From Alkalibacillus salilacus (lineage in GTDB: Bacteria; Bacillota; Bacilli; Bacillales; Alkalibacillaceae), in the NCBI RefSeq assembly GCF_030812915.1, contig NZ_JAUSTQ010000016.1:1-43614 (forward strand): a DNA stretch of 43,614 bases, in the 5' to 3' direction. The notes under the pieces are model-generated. The model made no database searches. It saw nothing but the letters and a program-made list of their open reading frames with translations, and was not told the origin of the DNA. The position numbers and the translations under genes were made by a program. The stretch's first letter is position 1. The number at the start of each line of letters is the position of its first letter. This document shows positions 1 through 8,916 of the stretch, piece by piece.

Positions 1-45
1 GATTCATTCCATTATAACAGGGGGGGATGTCCATAACATAACAAA

Positions 46-86
46 CCCCAGCTAGGGACTTTTTTTATTAAGTCCACTAACTGGGG
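46..86 (-). terminator. Probable terminator of the S9 peptidase gene
   Basis: An imperfect inverted repeat pairs CCCCAG (46-51) with CTGGGG (81-86) and GGACTT (56-61) with AAGTCC (70-75). Read on the minus strand it lies 30 bases past the peptidase stop codon and is followed by TTTGTTATG, a weak T tract. Bases 1-45 hold nothing I can assign. Confidence 0.55.
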
Positions 87-115
87 TATAGTTCATAAGA
101 GGAAATGGCTTTTTT

Positions 116-2107
116 TTAGCTGATATATTGGTTAAACCAATCAATAATATGCTGTAGTCTTTCGATTCTTAAGTTTGGTTTACCAGTGCGGGATAGGTTA
201 TGATCTGCTTCTGGAAAACGAACAAATTCTGTTTCATTGCGCTGGTATTTTAAAGCAATGTAAAGTTGTTCAGCTTGTTCCATTGGGCACCTGAAATCAT
301 TCTCATTATGAATAATTTTAAGTGGTGTTTGAACTTGGTCAACATACGCAATCGGTGAATGCTTCCACATTGTTTCAATATCATAGAATGAAGCTTGGAT
401 TTGCCAATCCGAAAAGTAGTAACCGATATCACTAACACCACGGAAGCTTGTCCAGTTGGAAATACTTCGTTGAGTAACCGCTGCTTTAAAACGATTCGTA
501 TGGCCGACAATCCAATTCGTCATAAAGCCGCCATAACTTCCACCAGTGACAGCTAACCGATTCTCATCAATCCAAGCATAGTTTGTTAAGACATGTTCGA
601 CACCTGCCATAATATCTTGGTAATCACCATTACCATAATCCCCACGTACGGCGTCTACAAACTCTTGACCATAACTATGACTGCCGCGAGGATTTACATA
701 AAGAACGCCATAACCCTGGCCAGCAAAATATTGCATCTCATGGAAGAATGTATTTCCATAAAACGCATGCGGGCCGCCATGGATATTAACAATCAATGGA
801 TATGATTCGGCTTCATCGAACTTAGCTGGTTTCATCAACCAACCATGTACTGTCCAATCATCATAGCTTTGGAATTGAATGGATTCTGGTTCAACCAATT
901 CCGTATCATCAATAAATGTTTGATGCACATTTGTTATTTGTGTTAATCGCCCATCAGTTAAAGATAATTCATATAACTCACTCGGGCTTGTTGGATAACT
1001 AATAGTCACTAAGGCAGTTTGTTTATTCGGATCTATATCATAGCCTACGACATGTAGGTTTTCGTTGATAGCTGGATATAATGATCCATCGACATGTCCA
1101 AAATATAATAGAACATTGCCATAATTCGATACTGGGAAATAAAACGTTTCATTACTCGCCCAAACAGCAGGTCTTAAAACTGGCTGTTGCTGTGTATCTG
1201 CAACAATAAAATCACCAATAGGTGCATCAAAATATTCTGTTAAACAAGCTGTCACTCCTGAAGAGATGTGATAAGCATATAGTTCAACATGTGTTGCATT
1301 TTCATAGTTTCGTCCCATATGAGCGAATAATAGATGTTCTCCATTTGGCGAAACACTAAACCCTGAAGGCGTTCCTTCTTCTGTGAATAATGGATGTTCA
1401 GTTTTAGCTGTTAGATGGTACAAATAAGCTTCTTGATTGAAATTAAAATCTTCGTCTTCAGAATAATCCGTGGTATAAACAATCTGAGATTGATTAACCC
1501 ATGTTTGAAAAGTGAAGTTCTGCTCCCCTTCTTTAATAGTTTCAATATCTTCTGTTTCAAGGTTTAATCGTTTTATCACTTGATATTTCCTCTTTAAAAG
1601 TCCTGCTCCATCTGCTTTATATTTCATTCGATTAATCACCACAGGTTTTGGTAAATCATCATCTTGATCATCTGTTTCTTCGTTCTCTTCTTCTCGTTGA
1701 TTTAAATCTTCTGCTTTAACAGAGGTTTGTAGCATGATGAATTGGCCATCTGGTGAGAACTCAGCCTTCGAGACTCCCTCTTTCTCATCTGTTATCTTCT
1801 TGGCCTCACCACCGTAACGAGACATCCAATAGACTTGGTTCTGATCATCACGATTCGAAATAAAAATGATTGAATCGCCCTTAGGTGACCAACGCGGATG
1901 ACTTACCCGTGATTCTCCAAATGTGAATTGAGTGAGTCGATCTTCCTTCACATTGTAATGGAACAAATTAGATTCATATTGATTTCGTTTTTCATTCAAA
2001 GTTGTTTTAACAAATAAAGCTTCCTTGTGATCCGGAGAATACCTCGGGTCTGTTAAAGATGCTAGATTAAAAATATCATTCGCTTGTACTGCTTTTTTTG
2101 TTGTCAT
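116..2107 (-). CDS. S9 family peptidase (acylaminoacyl-peptidase / prolyl oligopeptidase type, YuxL-like)
   Basis: A 663-residue cytoplasmic serine peptidase, the usual length for the family. The first ~400 residues hold WD40/TolB-like beta-propeller repeats such as HPRWSPKGDSIIFISNR and AEFSPDGQFI. The C-terminal ~250 residues form an alpha/beta hydrolase. The nucleophile is Ser524 in GGSYGG, with Asp604 in ENDFRCP and His636 in EADHNLS completing the triad. The oxyanion region NIHGGPHA is also present. Family members release N-terminal acylated residues or cleave short peptides; the substrate cannot be read from the sequence. An acidic loop (EEENEETDDQDDD, about residues 137-150) interrupts the propeller. 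The start has GGAGGG just upstream. It stands alone, with its own promoter in the gap to dynA. There is no signal peptide. Confidence 0.9.
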   Translation of the reverse strand: MTTKKAVQANDIFNLASLTDPRYSPDHKEALFVKTTLNEKRNQYESNLFHYNVKEDRLTQFTFGESRVSHPRWSPKGDSIIFISNRDDQNQVYWMSRYGGEAKKITDEKEGVSKAEFSPDGQFIMLQTSVKAEDLNQREEENEETDDQDDDLPKPVVINRMKYKADGAGLLKRKYQVIKRLNLETEDIETIKEGEQNFTFQTWVNQSQIVYTTDYSEDEDFNFNQEAYLYHLTAKTEHPLFTEEGTPSGFSVSPNGEHLLFAHMGRNYENATHVELYAYHISSGVTACLTEYFDAPIGDFIVADTQQQPVLRPAVWASNETFYFPVSNYGNVLLYFGHVDGSLYPAINENLHVVGYDIDPNKQTALVTISYPTSPSELYELSLTDGRLTQITNVHQTFIDDTELVEPESIQFQSYDDWTVHGWLMKPAKFDEAESYPLIVNIHGGPHAFYGNTFFHEMQYFAGQGYGVLYVNPRGSHSYGQEFVDAVRGDYGNGDYQDIMAGVEHVLTNYAWIDENRLAVTGGSYGGFMTNWIVGHTNRFKAAVTQRSISNWTSFRGVSDIGYYFSDWQIQASFYDIETMWKHSPIAYVDQVQTPLKIIHNENDFRCPMEQAEQLYIALKYQRNETEFVRFPEADHNLSRTGKPNLRIERLQHIIDWFNQYIS

Positions 2108-2197
2108 AATTCCCTCCGACTATTAAGATTCTATGATCGAAATATAACTAGATTTATAAGGTGATTATCTAGCTAAGTAAAATATTAATACCTTCAT

Positions 2198-2225
2198 ATT
2201 ATAATTTTTTTCAGAATATGTCGAA
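2198..2225 (-). promoter_or_regulatory. Candidate sigA promoter for the S9 peptidase gene
   Basis: On the minus strand TTCGAC (-35) is followed after 16 bases by a perfect TATAAT (-10), about 90 bases upstream of the start codon. The -35 match is weak. Confidence 0.4.
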
Positions 2226-2239
2226 TAAAATTAAAACTT

Positions 2240-5200
2240 TTAAATGATTTCATGATGTAATTCTCTTAATTGATTCGCTTGGTTTGCATCATGATACAAT
2301 TGGGCTTTAGAGTCAATCATATGACGTATATTGGTTAAATAGCGGTTTGTCTCTGTTTGATATGTGAGTTCAATTTGATTTTGATAATGTGCTTTAAATG
2401 ATAAGAGAAATTGATCTTGAATTTCATTTAAATTGGATTGTACATGCGTTTTGAGTTCTTCAAATAAAGTTTTGACATGTTGTTCAACAAAAAATTGTTT
2501 TTGATCTTTATACATGGAAACAAAATAATCAAGTGAATTCATATTAACAATGGAATAAAACATTTCATGCGTACCATCTTCCAAGGCCTGCTCAGCAATA
2601 TTTAATCGTTCAAAATCTGTCTCCGAATCAACGAATCGATTAATATCTTGGCTGATTGATTGAAGCACTTGTTGAAAATGGCGATCTAAAACCATATTTG
2701 TTGAATGAAATTCTGTTTCTAATCGGTTTTCAGCATTGATCGCAAGTTGTTTTATCGCTTGTTTTAATTGTGTTTGACCACGCTTACCTTTTTGAGTGAT
2801 GGTAGTCGGATTAATAACCTCCTTCATCATTTCATTTAATTGAATCATAACGCGATCATTTAAGTAATGAATGAGTTCGTCTATTTGTTGATTGATTTGT
2901 TGTTCATAAATGGTCTTATCCATTGATGATAAAAATTGTTTTAGGCTCTTGAATTGCTCTTCGTATTGCTGGATTCGTTGTTCTTGTTCGATTTGGTTTT
3001 CTTGTAATTCTTGAACAGTTTGTGCAATAAACGCTTCGAGGTTTCCAATTTCTTGTGATAATGTTTGAGCAGTTAATAGCTTAGCGTCTGTCTCAATAAA
3101 TTGTTGAAAACGTTCAAAAAATGCGACAGCATAAGAATCGGAATACTTTTGACTTACATCTTCATTTAATCTTTTACTAGATAACGCGAAAATCTGAGGT
3201 GATTCAATACCGTATTGTTGTAATTGTTCAGATAAATATTGTTTCACATCATTTAATTCTTGATTGTCTTTTGCTAAATCAGCTGCGTTTAAAATAAAGA
3301 ACATCTTATCCAATGAAAAGGATGATTTAACACGTCCTAACTGAGATAAGAATTCACGGTCCGCTCGTGCAAAAGCATGATTATAGTAATTAACATAAAC
3401 AATCAGATCAGAATGGCGCACATAATGCATCGATACATTTGTGTGTCTTGCATGAATAGAGTCTGCACCAGGAGTATCAACTAAAGTGACGCCTTGTTGT
3501 GTCAAATCACAATTATAATAAACCGTTATCTCTTCAACATAACAAGATAATGTCTCATCTGTAACATAGGGCTCAAACGCTTGCACAGATGAAGTGATGG
3601 ATTCACCTAAATATTGTCTTGACTGCTGTTTCCCTATAAAGAATGCTTCTACAAATGACCAATCTGTCTTAGAAAGTAGTGCTTGTAAGTTATGTTGTTG
3701 TTTATCTATGAATGAATATAACTGCTCGATGGAATTAAACTGTTTATCTGTTATAGGTTCTAGCACTTTTGAAACTTGATGTAACAATGTATTTTCTGTC
3801 TTGAATTGTACAATAACATCTCCATGTTCCCTAGTACGATTAGGCGGAGCAATTTTATTAATGGCCGCTGTTGTTGGATTTGGTGAAACCGGAAGTATCG
3901 CTTCGCCTACCCAAGCGTTGGCAAATGATGATTTACCGGCACTAAAGGCACCAAACAAAGCAACAGTATACTGCTGTTGTTCCAATTGCGTAAGGTTTTT
4001 CTGAATCGAGTCATAAAATTCCGTTAACATAGGCATCGTTTCTATACGAGATAATATCGTTTTGGCCTCAGTTTGAATCTTCTCTATCTCTATAGTTGAT
4101 TGATTTTGAGGTGCTTCAGATTCAGAACTTGTTACGGAATCTATTATTGAATCAGATATAATATCATCAATTAACACTTTAGTTTGATTAGCTTCTTTGT
4201 GTTTAATTGCATCTTCTAGAAGACTATGATCACTAGTAGTCATCCAAGTCTCCCGTTTTAGTTGATCAATAAATTGTTTCTTCTCTAATGTTTCCTGATT
4301 AGACCTTTTTGCATTTTCCAAGTGTTCTTCAATCTCTTTAAGTTGCTCATTCAATTGTTCTTGCTTATCCTCAGTTGATTTCGCTATCTCAGTGAACAAT
4401 TGTTCTAACAAAGGGGTCACATGTTCTTTAATAGCTTGATTTAACTTTGATTGCAGACCATCTGTGTAATTAAGTACATAATGACCCGTAATTTCTGCGG
4501 AGGAATTGTGAGATTCTAATAAAATAGCTTCATTAATTTGAAAATCATATTGTTGAAGGGCCTGTTTTAATTCAATGTTGCTTAGAGATTGTTGATTGTA
4601 TGTCTCAATTAACTCATGACGAATATGCCAGCTTATTTCAGTCGTGACTTTTTCTTGTAATTGGTTAATAAACTGATCTCGACGTCTTTCCTTTTCTTCA
4701 TCAGTTTTCTTTTTAGAAAACAAACCACCAACTTTAAATTTTGGCTGTAATGATTCAAGATAGGCCTTTGCAAGTTCCCGCGTATCTGATGTCATGACGT
4801 AAGCTTCATTCACTATTTTTCCAATCGTTTGTTTATACTGTGTGATAAATTGTCGTTGATCTAAATTTAATAAGCTAAGTTGCTCTTTTAGTTCGTCATA
4901 TTGTCTTTGATAGGTTTGCTCATTTGCAGCATTTAAGGTTTGATTTGCCTCATCATAGTATCGGTTTGCTAACTGATCAATCACCGTTTCAACTTCTACC
5001 TTTATGCGTGAATCAAGCTGATCTTGCATGGTATCAGTCAAACGATCGACATAAGACTTTAGTTCATCCAATTGATTATATTCATGACCAATATCAATTA
5101 AAGACGTTGTGAAAATCGCGTCTGGATTAAGTCCCCAAACGTCGCAACTTTCGCGTAAAGCGTTCAAATAATTGGTCATCGTCATTTCTTCAGCATTATG

Positions 5201-5797
5201 CTTGTCTACTTGGTTCACGACAATAATATATGGAACTGATTTTTTCTCTAATTCATATAAAAACTGAAAATTAATCTCTGACTGTACGTGATTATAATCG
5301 ACAACATATACGAAATAATCAATTAAATGAACACGAGATAGAGTTCTAGCAAATTCTTGATCGTCTGCAGAATCAATACCTGGAGTGTCCATTAATGTTG
5401 TTCCTTTTAGAGATGGTAAGTCTGTTTCAATTGTTAAAGACTGAACTTCTTCTCCATTTTTTGAAAGACGATGTACTTCTTCCATATCAATAGATGATGA
5501 CGTAGCATACCGATTTTGATTCAAATTATATGTTACATGTTCATCTCCGTGCTTAATTTCTACAATATTAGCACTTGTTGGTATCGGACTTGATGGTAAT
5601 ATGGATTGATTTAATATATGATTAATCATGGAAGACTTTCCTGCTGAAAAATGTCCAGTAAAGCCAATGACTGTTTCAACATTTAACCACTTTTGATATA
5701 AATCCATAATTTTTTGTTGCTCTATTTTCTCATCATTACGTTTAGCCACTTCAAATAACGTGTCTAGATTTAATGCCATCTGTGTTCCTGTTGTCAT
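2240..5797 (-). CDS. dynA: Dynamin-like GTPase DynA (two fused dynamin domains)
   Basis: 1185 residues, close to B. subtilis DynA (YpbR, 1193). It is built as two head-to-tail dynamin units. The first P-loop is GHFSAGKSS (residues 48-56) with DTPGIDS near 136. The second is GAFSAGKSS (616-624) with DTPGADS near 773. Each GTPase is followed by long helical, Gln/Glu-rich stalk sequence with coiled-coil character. In B. subtilis DynA tethers and fuses membranes, contributes to membrane surveillance and phage tolerance, and acts at the cytoplasmic membrane face. The start has GGGGAG seven bases upstream. It lies 31 bases downstream of the GGDEF gene on the same strand, so the two are probably cotranscribed. 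No clear terminator follows. Confidence 0.93.
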   Translation of the reverse strand: MTTGTQMALNLDTLFEVAKRNDEKIEQQKIMDLYQKWLNVETVIGFTGHFSAGKSSMINHILNQSILPSSPIPTSANIVEIKHGDEHVTYNLNQNRYATSSSIDMEEVHRLSKNGEEVQSLTIETDLPSLKGTTLMDTPGIDSADDQEFARTLSRVHLIDYFVYVVDYNHVQSEINFQFLYELEKKSVPYIIVVNQVDKHNAEEMTMTNYLNALRESCDVWGLNPDAIFTTSLIDIGHEYNQLDELKSYVDRLTDTMQDQLDSRIKVEVETVIDQLANRYYDEANQTLNAANEQTYQRQYDELKEQLSLLNLDQRQFITQYKQTIGKIVNEAYVMTSDTRELAKAYLESLQPKFKVGGLFSKKKTDEEKERRRDQFINQLQEKVTTEISWHIRHELIETYNQQSLSNIELKQALQQYDFQINEAILLESHNSSAEITGHYVLNYTDGLQSKLNQAIKEHVTPLLEQLFTEIAKSTEDKQEQLNEQLKEIEEHLENAKRSNQETLEKKQFIDQLKRETWMTTSDHSLLEDAIKHKEANQTKVLIDDIISDSIIDSVTSSESEAPQNQSTIEIEKIQTEAKTILSRIETMPMLTEFYDSIQKNLTQLEQQQYTVALFGAFSAGKSSFANAWVGEAILPVSPNPTTAAINKIAPPNRTREHGDVIVQFKTENTLLHQVSKVLEPITDKQFNSIEQLYSFIDKQQHNLQALLSKTDWSFVEAFFIGKQQSRQYLGESITSSVQAFEPYVTDETLSCYVEEITVYYNCDLTQQGVTLVDTPGADSIHARHTNVSMHYVRHSDLIVYVNYYNHAFARADREFLSQLGRVKSSFSLDKMFFILNAADLAKDNQELNDVKQYLSEQLQQYGIESPQIFALSSKRLNEDVSQKYSDSYAVAFFERFQQFIETDAKLLTAQTLSQEIGNLEAFIAQTVQELQENQIEQEQRIQQYEEQFKSLKQFLSSMDKTIYEQQINQQIDELIHYLNDRVMIQLNEMMKEVINPTTITQKGKRGQTQLKQAIKQLAINAENRLETEFHSTNMVLDRHFQQVLQSISQDINRFVDSETDFERLNIAEQALEDGTHEMFYSIVNMNSLDYFVSMYKDQKQFFVEQHVKTLFEELKTHVQSNLNEIQDQFLLSFKAHYQNQIELTYQTETNRYLTNIRHMIDSKAQLYHDANQANQLRELHHEII

Positions 5798-5828
5798 TCT
5801 CTAACTCCCCATCTTCACTTATACGATT

Positions 5829-6872
5829 CTATTGAAATGTCTCATCAAAAACAGCTCGATTTTTACCTGTAGCCTTTGCTTGTTGCATGCAACGATCCAC
5901 TCTCCGTAAGAACTCATTATGATCGTCTTTTTCCATTAGCGTCCCAACGCCATAGCTTAATGTGACATTTTCACCTTGCAAAGGTTCAAGCATTTGAACA
6001 TGTTCGTAGATATAGTTATTCCATCTTTCAATCTCTTGTTCTAAATGAGAACGTTTTTGATCGAATAGAATCACTGTAAATTCATCCCCATTATATCTAA
6101 AACTATAACCTTTCTGTGGTTCGACCCAAAAGTCTAGTGTAGAGCCGATAACAGCTAGTACTCGATCACCCCACTCATAACCCAAGCGATCGTTTAACGT
6201 TTGAAAATCATCGATATTGAATTTAATTAAAGTGATAGGTTTCCTTTGATTGACGAGCTTCATTAGAGTGTTTTGGAATGTGCGGTGATTATAGAGGCCT
6301 GAAACATAATCTTTCATTGCCTCTTCCTTGTAATCGATGTGATCAAATGAGCTAGCTTCTTTTCGAATAGTCATTGAACTAGTTAAAATTCCAATTAATA
6401 ATATAAATACTAGATTCATAATAAACGGAATCGTAATAAAATCATTTATCCCATTAATATAATAACTAATAACACTATAACTTGCCATAACTAGCACGGT
6501 CATCAACATTGAGACCTTCATACTCCAAACAAGTGTAATATGTAGCAACCATATGAAAAGTAGTGGCAAGACTAACGAATATTGAACCCCTGCCATTAGT
6601 AATATAATCGTATAAAAAACAAAATCCAAGATTAATCCTATATGAACAATAATCAACTTCAATTTGGAGTATGTCGCCAAGGCTTTCAAACTAATATGAA
6701 CAACCAAAGTATAAAGTGCAGCAATGCCTATACTATACCAAAAAATTGGTTGATCAATTGTGAAAATCTCTTCTCCTTGTTGTAGCATAAAAATTAAGGC
6801 TAAACTAACTAATAATAACCAACGTGCATATGAAAAAATATTTTCGATGTACTCATCTTTTTTATTGAACAT
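5829..6872 (-). CDS. Membrane GGDEF-domain protein with degenerate active site
   Basis: 347 residues. About six hydrophobic segments fill residues 16-165, resembling a membrane sensor module, followed by a GGDEF domain (about 185-345). The signature reads RYNGDEF (259-265), with Asn261 in place of the first Gly. The first metal-binding Asp of the usual D-I-D motif is Asn219 (FNIDDF). Asn227 and Asp236, equivalent to substrate and metal positions in PleD, are kept. No RxxD inhibitory site precedes the signature (EPQKGYSF). Diguanylate cyclases make c-di-GMP from two GTP, but these two changes suggest weak or absent activity and perhaps a nucleotide-sensing role. AGGAG precedes the start. It sits just upstream of dynA, probably in one transcript. 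Confidence 0.85.
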   Translation of the reverse strand: MFNKKDEYIENIFSYARWLLLVSLALIFMLQQGEEIFTIDQPIFWYSIGIAALYTLVVHISLKALATYSKLKLIIVHIGLILDFVFYTIILLMAGVQYSLVLPLLFIWLLHITLVWSMKVSMLMTVLVMASYSVISYYINGINDFITIPFIMNLVFILLIGILTSSMTIRKEASSFDHIDYKEEAMKDYVSGLYNHRTFQNTLMKLVNQRKPITLIKFNIDDFQTLNDRLGYEWGDRVLAVIGSTLDFWVEPQKGYSFRYNGDEFTVILFDQKRSHLEQEIERWNNYIYEHVQMLEPLQGENVTLSYGVGTLMEKDDHNEFLRRVDRCMQQAKATGKNRAVFDETFQ

Positions 6873-6908
6873 ATTTTTAATCTCCTAATAAATTGAATTC
6901 AGTCAGTG

Positions 6909-6943
6909 TAAAAAAAAGAGACTAGATACGATATCCAGTCTCT
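6909..6943 (-). terminator. Intrinsic terminator of the ferredoxin gene
   Basis: A 12-bp stem with one mismatch pairs 6917-6928 with 6932-6943 around a 3-base loop. On the minus strand it is followed by eight T (A run at 6910-6917). It lies 14 bases past the ferredoxin stop and before the GGDEF gene. Confidence 0.9.
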
Positions 6944-6957
6944 TCCTAATGTATCTG

Positions 6958-7194
6958 TTAACCTTGGAAAAATTTCCGATTGATTTCGATGTATTCCCGT
7001 TCTTCTTGTGGAAGCTCGTCCTCATGATAAATTGCTTCAACCGGGCATACGGCCTCACATGCTCCGCAATCAATACAAATATCTGGATCTATATAGAACA
7101 TGTCTTTACCTTCTTCAATACAATCAACTGGACATACATCCACACACTCTGCTGCCTTTTCATCTTTACATGGTGATGAAATAACAAATGCCAA
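6958..7194 (-). CDS. 7Fe-type ferredoxin ([3Fe-4S][4Fe-4S])
   Basis: 78 residues from a TTG start, chosen because GGAGG lies eight bases upstream and MAFVISSPC matches the family N-terminus; longer upstream reading would add a spurious extension. Cys9, Cys17 and Cys50 fit the [3Fe-4S] site. Cys21, Cys40, Cys43 and Cys46 fit the [4Fe-4S] site (CIDCGACEAVCP), with Cys25 as the usual free cysteine. This matches the Azotobacter FdI pattern seen in many Bacillaceae ferredoxins. It is a soluble low-potential electron carrier whose redox partner is not indicated by its neighbours. It is a single-gene unit with its own promoter and terminator. Confidence 0.9.
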   Translation of the reverse strand: MAFVISSPCKDEKAAECVDVCPVDCIEEGKDMFYIDPDICIDCGACEAVCPVEAIYHEDELPQEEREYIEINRKFFQG

Positions 7195-7282
7195 GATAAA
7201 TCCTCCTTTAACTGTTGTGTATAAATCCATCATATCATTTATTAACGCTGTTAACTACGTCTTAATAGAAATTTTCCCTTTC

Positions 7283-7311
7283 ATTATAAGGAGTTTTCAA
7301 ATTTTGTGCAA
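7283..7311 (-). promoter_or_regulatory. sigA-type promoter of the ferredoxin gene
   Basis: On the minus strand TTGCAC, a 17-base spacer and a perfect TATAAT lie about 90 bases upstream of the TTG start. Confidence 0.65.
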
Positions 7312-7360
7312 ATTTAAACCTTAACATACATATTATGAACCGATTAGGAGGTTTTAATCA

Positions 7361-8260
7361 ATGCGGGCCAGACAACTAATTCAAGATCAATCTCTTTACA
7401 CTTATTCGAGGTTAGAGCATGATTTAATGGCGTTACACACTGAACACCCCATCTTTTCAATTGATAAAATTGGGACGTCAATTCAAGGGAAGACTATTTA
7501 TGAAATCGTAATTGGAGCAGGTGACAAGTCCATCCATTTAAATGGTTCAATGCACGCTCATGAATCGATTACAACCAATGTCTTAATGCGGTTTCTTGCT
7601 GATTATATTGATGCCTATGAGAATAATGAGTCGATTAACCATATAGATGTACGGTCTATGTATAATCAGATTAAGTTATCCATTGTACCTCTTGTTAATC
7701 CTGATGGTGTCGATTTAATTAATCAAGGTTTACCTCAATCAGAACCACTCAAAAGTGACGTATTATCGATTAACCAACAATCACACCATTTTGCAGGTTG
7801 GAAAGCCAACATTCGAGGTGTTGACCTTAATAATCAGTTCCCAGCTCATTGGAAAATCGAACAACAACGAAAACCTAAACAACCATCCCCTCGAGATTTT
7901 CCAGGCTTTGAACCTCTAACAGAACCTGAAGCGATAGCTATTTATGAGTTGACGATTAATAAACAATTTGATCGTGTCCTAGCGTTTCACACTCAAGGTG
8001 AAGTGATTTACTGGGGTTATGAAGGATTAGAACCATCTGAATCCAAACGAATCGCTGAACATTACGGTGATGTTAGTGGTTATGAACCCATCCAATACGT
8101 TGATAGTCATGCAGGTTATAAAGACTGGTTTATTCAAACTTTTAATAAACCCGGATTTACAGTAGAACTTGGTAGCGGCATAAATCCATTACCTATAAGT
8201 GATTTAAATCAGCTCTATCCTCAAGCCTTAAGTATTATTTTAGCCAACATGAAGGTATAA
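7361..8260 (+). CDS. M14 family zinc carboxypeptidase (D-glutamyl-diaminopimelate endopeptidase-like)
   Basis: 299 residues. Zinc ligands are His65 and Glu68 (HAHE) and His210 (AFHTQG). The family motifs NPDGV (113-117) and RGVDLN (152-157) are present, and the likely general base is Glu269 in FTVELG. The sequence resembles B. subtilis YqgT and gamma-D-Glu-meso-DAP peptidases, which trim murein peptides. There is no signal peptide, and unlike many such enzymes no LysM domain, so a role in recycling or in the forespore/mother cell is possible. AGGAGG sits nine bases before ATG. It stands alone between a divergent ferredoxin and a strong terminator. Substrate is inferred, family is secure. Confidence 0.85.
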   Translation: MRARQLIQDQSLYTYSRLEHDLMALHTEHPIFSIDKIGTSIQGKTIYEIVIGAGDKSIHLNGSMHAHESITTNVLMRFLADYIDAYENNESINHIDVRSMYNQIKLSIVPLVNPDGVDLINQGLPQSEPLKSDVLSINQQSHHFAGWKANIRGVDLNNQFPAHWKIEQQRKPKQPSPRDFPGFEPLTEPEAIAIYELTINKQFDRVLAFHTQGEVIYWGYEGLEPSESKRIAEHYGDVSGYEPIQYVDSHAGYKDWFIQTFNKPGFTVELGSGINPLPISDLNQLYPQALSIILANMKV

Positions 8261-8295
8261 TTAAGAGGCTGAATCAAAAGTTAGTAACGCAAAGT

Positions 8296-8340
8296 AAAAC
8301 CCTAACGATTTAATTGAAAAAATAAATCGTTAGGGTTTTT
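8296..8340 (+). terminator. Strong intrinsic terminator after the M14 gene
   Basis: A 17-bp perfect stem pairs 8296-8312 with 8323-8339 (AACCCTAACGATTTA arm) across a 10-base loop and ends in TTTTT. Its left arm begins with an A run, so it could also work on the minus strand. Confidence 0.9.
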
Positions 8341-8357
8341 GCTTGAATGACGCTCCA

Positions 8358-8607
8358 TCAAAACACTTCGCTTGGTTCTACGTGACATAAGCTCAACATC
8401 GGCTCTGCTAACGCAATCGCCGCGTTTCCTTTACCGGGGCACTGCTCGAGCCAGGCAACTACATCGAGTATGCTTCTTTGCTACTTGCACCGAGGAAGCC
8501 TACTTCGAAGCGTTGACTTGCAGACGCAGGTGCATCCCTCGGCCTAAAAGCGTGGCCTGCGGGGTCTCGAGACACGTGCTGTTCCCGCAGGCGTCTACGT
8601 GTTTTGA
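8358..8607. repeat. GC-rich intergenic element with nested inverted repeats (Bacillaceae dispersed-repeat type)
   Basis: This 250-base segment is far more GC-rich than its surroundings and holds no convincing gene. It is bounded by TCAAAACAC (8358-8366) and its complement GTGTTTTGA (8599-8607). Inside are CCTGCGGG/CCCGCAGG (8556-8563 with 8584-8591), CCGAGG/CCTCGG (8490-8495 with 8537-8542), GTCTCGAGAC and CACGTG. From memory, intergenic repeats with an outer AACAC/GTGTT pair and an internal CTGCGGG stem are scattered through Bacillaceae genomes. Whether this one is multicopy cannot be seen here. The rest of the 8261-8694 gap holds only the preceding terminator. Confidence 0.6.
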
Positions 8608-8694
8608 ATCCGCTTCGTAAGTGATTAACTTTTATGATATTTAAACAATCGTATTTTACACAATTGAATGTTCTTTTGTCCCAATTTATTGATT

Positions 8695-8898
8695 TTAAAC
8701 CTCTTGAAAATAATCTTTGTAAAAGCCACCCATTTTACCACTATCATCAATGACAAAATAAAATTCTTCGGATTCATTTTTTACGTCATATGTTTTACCC
8801 GTTGTTAATACATTTTCAACTGTAAATTTTTCAGCATTGGTATGAATACATTTAATTTGTTTAATAGGATTATTTTGCTCCCATGTTTTATGAATCAC
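8695..8898 (-). CDS. Small conserved protein, DUF6501-like
   Basis: 67 residues from a GTG start with AGGAG eight bases upstream, giving MIHKTWEQNN. The pattern of MIHKTWE, KCIHTNAEKF and a GGFYKDYF end matches my memory of the Bacillaceae DUF6501 family, which has no known function. It is beta-rich and soluble, with a single cysteine and no membrane segment. It lies nine bases downstream of msrAB and is probably cotranscribed with it. The three-codon-longer ATG reading lacks a well-placed ribosome binding site. Confidence 0.65.
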   Translation of the reverse strand: MIHKTWEQNNPIKQIKCIHTNAEKFTVENVLTTGKTYDVKNESEEFYFVIDDSGKMGGFYKDYFQEV

Positions 8899-8916
8899 TG
8901 TTATCACTCCTGTTAA

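Noticed and set aside
7305-7336. Promoter TTGTGC...TATTAT for the M14 gene
   Set aside because: The spacer is 20 bases, too long to support.
8372-8620. 82-codon plus-strand reading frame
   Set aside because: It lies wholly in the GC-rich repeat, has no ribosome site and its composition follows the inverted repeats.
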